Shown: one piece after another, positions 6,496-14,048 of the stretch | Layout of the letters: the number at the start of each line of letters is the position of its first letter | Position numbering within the stretch: position 1 is the stretch's first letter | Origin: Actinomycetes bacterium | GTDB lineage: Bacteria > Actinomycetota > Acidimicrobiia > Acidimicrobiales > RAAP-2 | Assembly: GCA_021826255.1 (NCBI GenBank) | Contig: JAKBAZ010000009.1 | Location: forward strand, 1-19,004 | Length of the DNA stretch: 19,004 nucleotides | Direction of reading: 5' to 3' | Program-made: the position numbers and the translations under genes | The notes under the pieces: generated by a model | What the model was told of the DNA's origin: nothing | Database searches by the model: none | Seen by the model: only the letters and a program-made list of their open reading frames with translations

Positions 6496-7701
6496 CTAGC
6501 CCTCCCAGGGGGCGAGTCGGAACGCCTCCTCCATCGAGGTCTCCTCGACGAGCAGGGGTCGCGACAGCATGAGGGCCCGGGGTTGATTCAACCCGACGAC
6601 GGCCGAGACGAGGCCCCCTCGCTCATAGAGGCCGACAAATCGGTCCTCGTCGAGACCCCCTCGCACTACGTGCACCCGCGCCTCGGGGTGCGGGCGACCG
6701 AGAACCTGCACTTTCTGGCCGTACTGGTCAGACCAGAAGTAGGGCACGAGGGGGGCGAGGGCCTCGCCGTTCACCCACCAGGCGGCGAGAGTTCTCGCGG
6801 AGTCGTGGGCGATTTGCCAGTGCTCCAGCCGGGTCGGCTCGCCGCGCCACGGGAATCGAGCGACGTCGCCGAGGGCCCCGATCCGGGCCCGAGCTTCGAA
6901 GTGTTCATTCACGAGGATTCCTTGAGCGGTCGCGAGGCCACTACCGGCGATCCACTCGAGGGCCGGCTCGGCCCCCACCCCCGCTACCACGAGCCGCGCG
7001 TGGTACTCGCTCCCGTCAGAGAGGAGTACGTCGGAGTAGCCGCCCTCGCTCGAAATACCCACGATCTCGACGCCGGTGCGCAGATTCACCCCCGCCGTCG
7101 ACGCCTTCGCGGCAATCGCTCGAGCGATGTCGGGTCCGAGCTGAGCGGCGAGAGGTATCGGGGCGGCCTCGAGTACGCGCACGTGCAGACCCCGGCGTAC
7201 GAGCGCCGTGGCCAGCTCGGCCCCAATAAATCCCGCACCGACGATCACCACTTCGTCGCTGGGTCTCAGTGAGTGCAGGGCCCGCGAGAGTCGTTCGGCG
7301 TCGTCTCGACGGCGCAAGGTCATCGTCTCGGGGGTCCGCCAGGGGAGCTGTCGGGCCCGAACCCCGGTGGCGACGACGACCCGCGTCGCGTGGAGGCGCT
7401 CGCCCGAGTTCAGCTCGACGAAGGGGCCCGACACGTTGAGTTCGACCGCGCGCTCGGCGAGCCGCCAGGTCACCTCCGTCGCCGCGCGCCGCTCCGGCGT
7501 CACGAGCGAGGTGCGCTCAAGTTCCCACTTACCCTCGGCCACCTGCTTCGAGAGGGGCGGGCGATCGTAGGGCTCGTGCTCCTCCTCACCCACCAGGGTG
7601 AGTGCCCCGCGGTACTCGCGGCGACGCAACTCCTCGCAGAACGTCCAGCCAGCGAGACCCGCTCCCACCACGACGACGTGGTCGTCGGCGCTCAGGCTCA
7701 C
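6496..7701 (-). CDS. FAD-dependent NAD(P)H:ferredoxin reductase-type oxidoreductase
   Basis: 401-residue flavoprotein of the rhodocoxin/putidaredoxin reductase family, which passes electrons from NAD(P)H to a [2Fe-2S] ferredoxin. The FAD motif VVVVGAGLAGWTFCEELRR is N-terminal. HEPYDRPPLSKQV is the typical family loop. ATGVRARQLPW, the NAD(P) motif VVIVGAGFIGAELATAL, and GALGDVARFPW (second FAD contact) follow. GTG at 7701 is preferred to GTG at 7719: it gives a GTGA overlap with the upstream stop and has AGGA 7 nt upstream, while the earlier codon abuts its only ribosome site. No ferredoxin or oxygenase is nearby, so the partner is unknown. A sulfane-sulfur or NADH oxidase role is possible given the neighbours. 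Confidence 0.85.
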   Translation of the reverse strand: MSLSADDHVVVVGAGLAGWTFCEELRRREYRGALTLVGEEEHEPYDRPPLSKQVAEGKWELERTSLVTPERRAATEVTWRLAERAVELNVSGPFVELNSGERLHATRVVVATGVRARQLPWRTPETMTLRRRDDAERLSRALHSLRPSDEVVIVGAGFIGAELATALVRRGLHVRVLEAAPIPLAAQLGPDIARAIAAKASTAGVNLRTGVEIVGISSEGGYSDVLLSDGSEYHARLVVAGVGAEPALEWIAGSGLATAQGILVNEHFEARARIGALGDVARFPWRGEPTRLEHWQIAHDSARTLAAWWVNGEALAPLVPYFWSDQYGQKVQVLGRPHPEARVHVVRGGLDEDRFVGLYERGGLVSAVVGLNQPRALMLSRPLLVEETSMEEAFRLAPWEG

Positions 7702-8405
7702 GAGAAGATCCTGAGCCACTCCTCGGAACTGCGTTCGGCGAGGACCTGGTTACGGGCCCGAACCGCCCGAAGGGGAGCCGAGGGCTCGGGCGAGTAGAAG
7801 TGCCCGGGGTAGACCTGTAACTCGTCGTCCAGGTCGGCCAGTCGCACCTGGAGGGAGCGATACATCTCGGTGGGATCAGAACCGGGTAAGTCCGTGCGAC
7901 CGCACCCGTCAAGAAAGAGGGTGTCCCCGGTGAGAAGGCGTCCCTCGACCTCGACGCACTGAGATCCCGCCGTGTGTCCGGGAGTGTGACGTAAACGAAG
8001 AGACACGGACCCCACCTCCACGACGTCCCCGTCGAGGTGAGCGACGATGGGCGGTGAGAGGACTCCCGTACCGAGACTGACCCAGGTCACGTCCTCTAAG
8101 TTCACGTGAACGGGAACCTCTCGCAACTCCATCAGTTCGCTGATGCCCGCTACCGGATACCCGAGGAGCGATCCCCCGATGTGATCAGCGTGGTAGTGCG
8201 TCGCCACCACACCCACCAATTCCATACCGTCACGGCGCAGGAGCTCGAGCAGGGCCGCGGGGTCGTAGGCGGGATCGACGAGGACCGCCTCGTGGGTCAC
8301 CGGGTCGCCCACCGCGTAGGTGAAGTTACGCATGTCACGAGCGAGGGGGTTCGCCGTCGCGAAGTCGCGCCCGGAGAGCCACTGGCGAAAGTACAACTCA
8401 GTCAC
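7698..8405 (-). CDS. Metallo-beta-lactamase-fold hydrolase, glyoxalase II / persulfide dioxygenase type
   Basis: 235-residue metallohydrolase. The metal-binding motif is H70-YH72-A-D74-H75, with H144 (HTPGHTAGS), D161 (TGDTLF) and H202 (VYPGHFYS). The GCGRTD motif (168-172) after the bridging Asp is shared with ETHE1-like persulfide dioxygenases and related glyoxalase II homologues. The N-terminus LYFRQWLSGRDFA...MRNFTY is typical of an actinobacterial branch. GTG at 8405 overlaps xseB by 8 nt. TTG at 8396 is an alternative with better ribosome-site spacing. A glutathione thioester or mycothiol-derived substrate cannot be distinguished by eye. With SQR nearby, persulfide oxidation is a reasonable but unproven idea. 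Confidence 0.88.
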   Translation of the reverse strand: MTELYFRQWLSGRDFATANPLARDMRNFTYAVGDPVTHEAVLVDPAYDPAALLELLRRDGMELVGVVATHYHADHIGGSLLGYPVAGISELMELREVPVHVNLEDVTWVSLGTGVLSPPIVAHLDGDVVEVGSVSLRLRHTPGHTAGSQCVEVEGRLLTGDTLFLDGCGRTDLPGSDPTEMYRSLQVRLADLDDELQVYPGHFYSPEPSAPLRAVRARNQVLAERSSEEWLRIFS

Positions 8406-8604
8406 CCTCGACAACCTTGGAGAGTCGCGGCGTGAGCTCTTCCACCCGAGCACTCGTCGCGCGCAGGCGCTCCTCGAGTTGCTCAATGATGGCGCTGGCG
8501 CGCTCCAACTTGGCGAAGAGGTCGTCCACGGAGACCTCGCCCTGGTCGAAGGAGGCCACAATCAGATTGAGTTCCTCGGTCGCGTCGTTCCAACTCTGAC
8601 TCAT
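8398..8604 (-). CDS. xseB: Exodeoxyribonuclease VII small subunit
   Basis: 68-residue helical protein of the XseB family, which assembles on XseA to form the single-strand exonuclease ExoVII. The two-helix pattern is plain: a LNLIVASFDQGEVSVDDLFAKLERA segment followed by a coiled-coil-like IIEQLEERLRATSARVEEL. It begins at the xseA stop. Two in-frame ATGs occur (8610 and 8604). The first forms an ATGA overlap with xseA, while the second has AGAGGA at better spacing and is used here. Confidence 0.93.
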   Translation of the reverse strand: MSQSWNDATEELNLIVASFDQGEVSVDDLFAKLERASAIIEQLEERLRATSARVEELTPRLSKVVEGD

Positions 8605-8606
8605 GA

Positions 8607-9857
8607 TCATTCCTCTCTTTCGACCACGACCCTAAAGGCGCCGTCTCCTACCCGTACCCGGAGTGCCTCACCCTCGTGAACGTCCTCCACCGAGATCACG
8701 GCCCGGCCCGTCGAACCCATCACCACCGCCCAGCCCTGAGCAAAACGGCGTTGGGGGTCGTAGGCCGCCAGTAGTTGTCGCTTGGCGCCCAGTTCTCGCT
8801 CAGCACTCTCCAACAGACGCCTCGACTCGACGACGAGTCGATTCCGTTGGGTGTCGAGGAACCGTGACTCGGCGCGCAGTCGGTCCCGCACGGCGTAGAC
8901 CAGGGTGCGCCGTCGTTCCGCGAGGGTGGTCGTCGCCTCATCGAGCACCGCCGCGGCGCCCGTGAGGAGAGCGGTGGCGGGTTGGAGCACCCCTCGCACC
9001 TCGGCCTCGCGGACCGTCACCACGAGTTGCTCACCCAGCTTGGTCGGGGTAATCGCCCGGGTGTGAGCGACGAGGTCGGCCACCGACTCGTCACCCGTGT
9101 GTCCGATACCCGTCCAGACGGGAGTACGACACTCTGCGATGGCTCGAGCCACTCGCTCGTCATCAAAACAGGCCAGGTCCGCGCGTGAACCACCCCCGCG
9201 CACCACGCAGATGACGTCACAGTTCTCCGCCCCCAGGTGCTGAAGAGCTCGCACAATCTGCGCGGGCGCCTCGTCACCCTGGACGAGACTTCGCACCACC
9301 CGTACGTCAAAGCTGTACCCCGACGAGACCAACTGTCCCACGAAGTCGTTGTAGCCCTCGGTTTGGGGACTCGCGACGAGCCCGACGCGCAAGGGGACGG
9401 GGGAAAGGATACGGCCCCGTTGCGCCTCGAGGAGTCCCTCGGCGCTCAGACGGCGAATCAACTCGGCCCGTTTGCGCGCCAGGTCGCCCATCAAGCCCTC
9501 GAGGTCGAGGGCGGTGATCGTGAAGCCGATTCGCCCCGAGGGGGCGTAGAGGTCGACGTACCCGAACGCGGAGACGACCGCCCCCTCGGAGAGACGCACC
9601 CCCTCGGCGGCGAGGGTGGCCTTCAATCTCCCCCACACCGAGTTCCAACAGTGGGCGTTGAGGGTGGGTCGCTTGCCGTCCGAGCGCAGCGAACCGGCGA
9701 GATCGACGTAGAGGTGGCCCTTCTCGTAGACCTTCGTGATCTCGCCGCGCACCCACAGGGGGTGACGTCGCCCGAAGGACTCTTCCAAGTGCGCTTCGAT
9801 GAGGTCGTAGAACTCCCCGACGTCGAGGACGTCCGGGGCCGGTTCGCGAAGACTCAC
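8607..9857 (-). CDS. xseA: Exodeoxyribonuclease VII large subunit
   Basis: 416-residue catalytic subunit of ExoVII. The N-terminal OB-fold (LWVRGEITKVYEKGHLYVDL) binds single-stranded DNA. The catalytic core carries VGLVASPQTEGYNDFVGQL, VICVVRGGGSRADLACFDD and VWTGIGHTGDESVADLVAH, then a helical C-terminal region with repeated RRRTL/RNRLVVESRRLL segments and GWAVV. The usual GIGHxxDxxxAD core is present. GTG at 9857 has no ribosome site, but TAGCCT 6 nt upstream fits a leaderless promoter. It heads the operon xseA-xseB-hydrolase-reductase-acyl-CoA dehydrogenase, and is divergent from rnpB. Confidence 0.95.
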   Translation of the reverse strand: MSLREPAPDVLDVGEFYDLIEAHLEESFGRRHPLWVRGEITKVYEKGHLYVDLAGSLRSDGKRPTLNAHCWNSVWGRLKATLAAEGVRLSEGAVVSAFGYVDLYAPSGRIGFTITALDLEGLMGDLARKRAELIRRLSAEGLLEAQRGRILSPVPLRVGLVASPQTEGYNDFVGQLVSSGYSFDVRVVRSLVQGDEAPAQIVRALQHLGAENCDVICVVRGGGSRADLACFDDERVARAIAECRTPVWTGIGHTGDESVADLVAHTRAITPTKLGEQLVVTVREAEVRGVLQPATALLTGAAAVLDEATTTLAERRRTLVYAVRDRLRAESRFLDTQRNRLVVESRRLLESAERELGAKRQLLAAYDPQRRFAQGWAVVMGSTGRAVISVEDVHEGEALRVRVGDGAFRVVVEREE

Positions 9858-9863
9858 GGAGGA

Positions 9864-9869
9864 AGGCTA
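9864..9869 (-). promoter_or_regulatory. Predicted -10 of leaderless xseA transcript
   Basis: TAGCCT (read on minus) fits TANNNT and ends 6 nt before the xseA GTG. No Shine-Dalgarno sequence precedes this start. Confidence 0.4.
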
Positions 9870-9901
9870 CCGGGCCGACGATGCGACAGGGTGCCCTATG
9901 G

Positions 9902-9907
9902 CAGAAT
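9902..9907 (+). promoter_or_regulatory. Predicted -10 of rnpB
   Basis: CAGAAT matches four of six -10 positions and ends 6 nt before G9914, the first base of the closing helix of RNase P RNA. No convincing -35 was found. Confidence 0.35.
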
Positions 9908-9913
9908 GAGACC

Positions 9914-10254
<341 letters not shown>

Positions 10255-10259
10255 ACTCG

Positions 10260-10293
10260 CTCTCGAGGTCGTCCCTAGTCGACTAGTCGAGAG
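10260..10293. terminator. Inverted repeat between rnpB and a converging gene
   Basis: CTCTCGA (10260-10266) and TCGAGAG (10287-10293) enclose the 12-bp palindrome CTAGTCGACTAG (10274-10285). It sits between the 3' end of rnpB and the stop of the converging gene, whose last codons it overlaps. A two-way terminator is plausible, though there is no U-tract. Confidence 0.35.
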
Positions 10294-10868
10294 ATGTACC
10301 GGTTCAGAGCGTTGAGCGTTGCTTTCGCCGAACTGAGCAGTTCCGTCTCGGCTTGGGCGATCCCGTGTCGATCCGGTTCGTTCGTCTGGGGTCGAAGAGT
10401 CACCACCACGGGCCAGCCTCGCACGGTGGCGACGTTGATGGAACTCACGAGATAGAACGGCACACTCAAGCCCAAGTCCCTCAGAGCGTCGAGGGTGGCT
10501 TCCGCGCCACCAATCAATGGACCAGCTTCCGAGCGACCCACGCCGACCCGTCCGTCGTAGTTCAGCTGAACCTCGCAGAACCCCTCGTGTGAGTTGAACT
10601 CCGCGCGCACCAACATGACGCGGCTGCCCTCGGCACGAACGTCGTGGGAGAGATCGGCCTTCATCTCTTCGACGGTGACGGACGCCTCGGGGTAGTAGAG
10701 CGACACGATTTGTTTGGCGACAACTCGCAGTGGTCCCGTGTCAGAACCTCGCACGACGAGGGACACCGCTTCCACGTCGCCCTTCTCGCTGTAGCGAAAG
10801 CCCACGTTCACTACCCCGGGCAGAGCCCGCAGTTCGAGTTCGAAATCCTCTTCGGTCGGGGAGATCAT
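10275..10868 (-). CDS. Conserved actinobacterial-type protein of unknown function
   Basis: 197 residues. The N-terminal ~65 residues (ELELRALPGVVNVGFRYSEKGDVEAVSLVVRG...) look like a small alpha-beta domain. The C-terminal ~115 residues carry a doubled pattern in which a strand is followed by an Ala-rich helix ending in ATLDALRDL and later ATLNALNRYIS. That C-terminal pattern is familiar from uncharacterised high-GC actinobacterial proteins. There are no catalytic motifs, membrane segments or cysteine clusters (one Cys). Its ATG overlaps the upstream diguanylate cyclase stop by 4 nt, so translation is probably coupled and its role tied to c-di-GMP signalling. It might be a c-di-GMP effector or partner, but this is inference. 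Confidence 0.82.
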   Translation of the reverse strand: MISPTEEDFELELRALPGVVNVGFRYSEKGDVEAVSLVVRGSDTGPLRVVAKQIVSLYYPEASVTVEEMKADLSHDVRAEGSRVMLVRAEFNSHEGFCEVQLNYDGRVGVGRSEAGPLIGGAEATLDALRDLGLSVPFYLVSSINVATVRGWPVVVTLRPQTNEPDRHGIAQAETELLSSAKATLNALNRYISRLVD

Positions 10869-11680
10869 TGGTGGATTATTCCTCTCTTCGCGTACAGTCG
10901 CGCGTCGGCGACGCGAGTCAGTTCGAGCGGGTCGGTCGAGTCTCGGGGCGACGTCGCCGTCCCGGTCGTGAAGGCGATGTTCTCGCCCGACTTCAGCATC
11001 TCCGCCCGCAGGCGCTCCACGAAGCCCATCGCTTCGTGGCCCTCGGCGTTGTTCAAAATCACCGCGAACTCGTCACCACCGATACGGGCGGCCAGGTCGC
11101 CTTGGCGAATTGAGAGGCGTAGCGAGAAACCGAATTGACGTAACAGTCGGTCACCGGCGTCGTGGCCGTACTGGTCGTTGATCTTCTTGAAACCCACGAG
11201 GTCGATGAGAACCAGCGTGAAGGGCCACCCGTAGCGAGCTGAGCGCACCGCGGAGTTCGCGAGGGCAATGTCGAAGGTTCGGCGATTGGCAATCGTGGTG
11301 AGAGCGTCGTGGGCGGCCGTAAACCGCGCCAGGTGCAAGGAGAGGGCGAGCTGACAGGCGGTCTGAACCGCCTGCTTTTCCACCTCGCCCACCACGTCGG
11401 GGACACAGTAGACCCCGGGTTGGCGCGATAAATACCGAACGGTGTCACCGTTCATCTCGGCGCCCGACAGACGGAACTCTTGAGTGGAGAGATTCTCGTG
11501 CTCGAGGACCACCACGACGTCAGTGAGGTCGTGGCGTTTAGCGAGGGCGTTCAACACGGTGTAGATGAAACTGATGCCGAGCTCGCTGTGGGACAGCTCT
11601 TCCAGCATGGCCTTGAAGAGCCATGGTTCGTAGTTACCGTCGGTGGGGATGCTCTCGGCGAGGGAGGTCAACTCGGTCAT
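10865..11680 (-). CDS. Diguanylate cyclase (GGDEF protein)
   Basis: 271-residue cytoplasmic protein. The N-terminal ~115 residues may be a degenerate GAF-like sensor (ISFIYTVLNALAK...VVVVLEHENL...). The GGDEF domain follows: DALTTIANRRTF (125-136), metal Asp D160 in LIDLVGFKKIND (the usual second Asp is Val), GHDAGDRLL (172-180), and an intact active site R199-IGGDEF (201-205). The inhibitory I-site RQGD lies five residues before GGDEF, so product feedback is expected. It should synthesise c-di-GMP. Its ATG overlaps the stop of the GAF-GGDEF-EAL gene by 4 nt, and its own stop overlaps the next start, giving a tightly coupled three-gene unit. Confidence 0.92.
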   Translation of the reverse strand: MTELTSLAESIPTDGNYEPWLFKAMLEELSHSELGISFIYTVLNALAKRHDLTDVVVVLEHENLSTQEFRLSGAEMNGDTVRYLSRQPGVYCVPDVVGEVEKQAVQTACQLALSLHLARFTAAHDALTTIANRRTFDIALANSAVRSARYGWPFTLVLIDLVGFKKINDQYGHDAGDRLLRQFGFSLRLSIRQGDLAARIGGDEFAVILNNAEGHEAMGFVERLRAEMLKSGENIAFTTGTATSPRDSTDPLELTRVADARLYAKRGIIHQ

Positions 11681-13941
11681 CCTCGTACTGCCCGACTCGT
11701 CGTCGACGTGGTGCGCAAAGTGGACACGTCGAGAACCTTTTTCTTCAACAGGTCATCGAGACGATCACTCGGCACGGGTCGAGAAATGAGGTATCCCTGC
11801 CCCCGGTGACACCCCAACTCCACCAGAGTGTCGGTGATATCGGGCGTCTCAATACCCTCGGCGATAACCGTCAAGTGGAGAGCTCGACCAAGAAGAATGA
11901 TGGACTCGACAATGGCGCGGTCGTAGGGGTCCTGGTTGATCCCCTGAACGAAACTCAGGTCCAGTTTGATGGCGTTGACGGGGAGATTCTTCAACTCGGT
12001 CATCGAGGCGAAGCCCGTTCCGAAGTCGTCGAGCGCGACTTCAACGCCGAGGTCCTGGAATCCCCGAAGAATCTGGGCCGTCTTTTCGGGTTTATCGAGA
12101 ACGGTGTACTCGGTGATTTCGATGCAGAGCCGGTTACCGGCGATTCCGTTTACGACGAGGCAACCCTCGACGAACTCCACGATGTCTTCCATCAAGAACT
12201 CGGCGGGAGACATATTGATGCGCATGACCAGGTCCATCGGGCCAAATCGACGATCCCAATCGGCAAGGGTTCGGCACGCCTCGGCGAAGACCCAGCGACC
12301 AATGTTGACGATAAGGCCCGTTTCCTCGGCCACCGAGATGAACTCCACCGCGGGAATCATCCCTCGTTCGGGGTGCTCCCAGCGCACGAGTGCCTCACAC
12401 GCCAAGAGTTGACCGGTATCCAGGTTGACCTCGGGCTGAAAGTGCAGACGCAATTGACCAGCGTCAATTGCGTCTCGTAGCGACAACTCCAGTTGACTTC
12501 GTTCGTGGGCGGCCCGGCGAAGGCTCTCGTCGAATACCACCGCTTGATTGCGCCCGCCGGACTTCGCACTGTAAAGCGCCACGTCCGCCCAGCGAAGCAT
12601 TTCGAGGGCGTCGGGTTGACTCTCCGTCGCCATGGCGATACCGATACTCGCGGTGTGGGCAAAAAACTGTCCGTGAATGTCCACCGGCTCCGAAATCACC
12701 TCGAGGAGACGATACGCGGTGGCGAGCACCTCCATCTCGTTCGTAATCTGATCCACCAAGAAGACGAATTCGTCGCCACCGAGTCGGGCGGCGAAGTCGT
12801 TGGCTCGGATCGAGGTGCGGAGTCGATCCGCAATGGTGACCAACAGACGGTCCCCACTGGCGTGCCCCAGAAAGTCGTTCATCACTTTGAAACGGTCGAG
12901 GTCGATAATCATGATGGCGGTATCGCGTCCGGCGCTTATCCTCTCCACCAACTCTTGAATCAGCGCCCGACGATTCGGCAGGCCGGTGAGGTCATCATGA
13001 GTCGCATTGAACACAATCTGTTGCTCGGCGTCAATACGAGCCTGTAGTTGCACGAGCATGGTGGCCACCGCCTGAAGGGCGTTAATTTCTGCGGGAATCC
13101 AGACGTGGTTATTAAAGTGCAAGAAACCAAGTATCCCCCAGGTGTCGCCGTGCATAAGAAGGGGAACGGCGGCTCCACCCATTGGTTCCACACCGGTGGC
13201 TTCCTCGACGTGTTGTACATACTCTTCGTAATTGTCGATTCCGGCGACGTAAGGACTCTTCAAATCCCTCATCGCCATGAAGATGGGATCGGAGTCGAAG
13301 GGCACCTCACCCAGGGGGTCGGGGTCAGGCTTATCCTCTCGAATGGGAAACTCCGCTTCGAGGACGGAGAGACCCCGCTCGAGGTCGTTAGAACGAATGA
13401 AGGCGACATCCGCCTCCAAAAAAGTCGCCAACTCCTGGCATGTCCAGTCGAACGCCTGTTGTCGCTGTTGTGAGGATGTTGACATCAGGCGCTCGGCCAC
13501 TCGCGAGACGAGCGAGTCCAGTCGACGTTGGAGAACCATCTGGCTTTCGCGCATCGCCTGAGAGATACGGTACGAAAACATTCCCGCGAAGCTCTCGAGC
13601 AACGCCCTATCCTTCTCGGACCACTCATCGCGAGGCTTAGCGACGAAAAGAGCCCCCGCCACGTCCCCGTCACGTACCGTGACGGGGTAACTCAAGAGGG
13701 TCCACGGTGACCCGTCGATGTCGATCACTACTTCGGGTTTTTCTTCTTCCGAACGTGCGTGAGCCTTCGCCGCAGCGAGCAGGGACGGGATGACGTCGTC
13801 AACTCCCGGGACGGTGATGGGTTCCTCGAAGAGCCCCTCAATCCCTTGGGGATTGAGTGAAACTGTTGCAACTACCTGCACGCCCGGGATGACTTTAAGA
13901 AGGGTTTCACCAACAATGCGGGTGTCTTGCCCTGATTTCAC
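11677..13941 (-). CDS. GAF-GGDEF-EAL bifunctional c-di-GMP enzyme, Rv1354c-like
   Basis: About 754 residues. One or two GAF-like sensor regions occupy residues ~10-300, separated by a helix. The GGDEF domain (~310-475) has HDDLTGLPNRRAL, IIDLDRFKVMNDFLGHASGD, the I-site RAND five residues before GGDEF (388-392), all intact. The EAL domain (~485-740) has EALVRW (516), RINMSPAEF, IEITEYTVL, LDDFGTGFASM, IKLDLSFVQ and AEGIET, so all metal-binding and catalytic residues of a phosphodiesterase are present. The protein could therefore make and break c-di-GMP. GTG at 13941 is chosen for its AAGGTGAT ribosome site; a frame extends upstream to 13992. It lies 107 nt after the MoeY-like gene, in the same order as in M. 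tuberculosis. Confidence 0.93.
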   Translation of the reverse strand: MKSGQDTRIVGETLLKVIPGVQVVATVSLNPQGIEGLFEEPITVPGVDDVIPSLLAAAKAHARSEEEKPEVVIDIDGSPWTLLSYPVTVRDGDVAGALFVAKPRDEWSEKDRALLESFAGMFSYRISQAMRESQMVLQRRLDSLVSRVAERLMSTSSQQRQQAFDWTCQELATFLEADVAFIRSNDLERGLSVLEAEFPIREDKPDPDPLGEVPFDSDPIFMAMRDLKSPYVAGIDNYEEYVQHVEEATGVEPMGGAAVPLLMHGDTWGILGFLHFNNHVWIPAEINALQAVATMLVQLQARIDAEQQIVFNATHDDLTGLPNRRALIQELVERISAGRDTAIMIIDLDRFKVMNDFLGHASGDRLLVTIADRLRTSIRANDFAARLGGDEFVFLVDQITNEMEVLATAYRLLEVISEPVDIHGQFFAHTASIGIAMATESQPDALEMLRWADVALYSAKSGGRNQAVVFDESLRRAAHERSQLELSLRDAIDAGQLRLHFQPEVNLDTGQLLACEALVRWEHPERGMIPAVEFISVAEETGLIVNIGRWVFAEACRTLADWDRRFGPMDLVMRINMSPAEFLMEDIVEFVEGCLVVNGIAGNRLCIEITEYTVLDKPEKTAQILRGFQDLGVEVALDDFGTGFASMTELKNLPVNAIKLDLSFVQGINQDPYDRAIVESIILLGRALHLTVIAEGIETPDITDTLVELGCHRGQGYLISRPVPSDRLDDLLKKKVLDVSTLRTTSTTSRAVRG

Positions 13942-14048
13942 TCGTTCATCACCTTGAGTCGTGGGTGCGTAGGTCGCCCCTTCGTCCCCCAAAAATACCA
14001 GCGAAAACCCTGAATTTAGCCAGTTGTGTCCCTTTTGAGAGGATTTTT

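Noticed and set aside
10274..10285. 12-bp palindrome CTAGTCGACTAG as an operator or attachment site.
   Set aside because: It lies over the last codons of a gene, inside a larger inverted repeat between converging transcripts, so a terminator is simpler. There is no repeat elsewhere in the window and no integrase.
13942..14048. Possible c-di-GMP riboswitch in the 107-nt gap upstream of the GAF-GGDEF-EAL gene.
   Set aside because: No GEMM-type conserved core or tetraloop receptor is visible. The gap is only locally AT-rich; a promoter may lie here but no good element pair was found.
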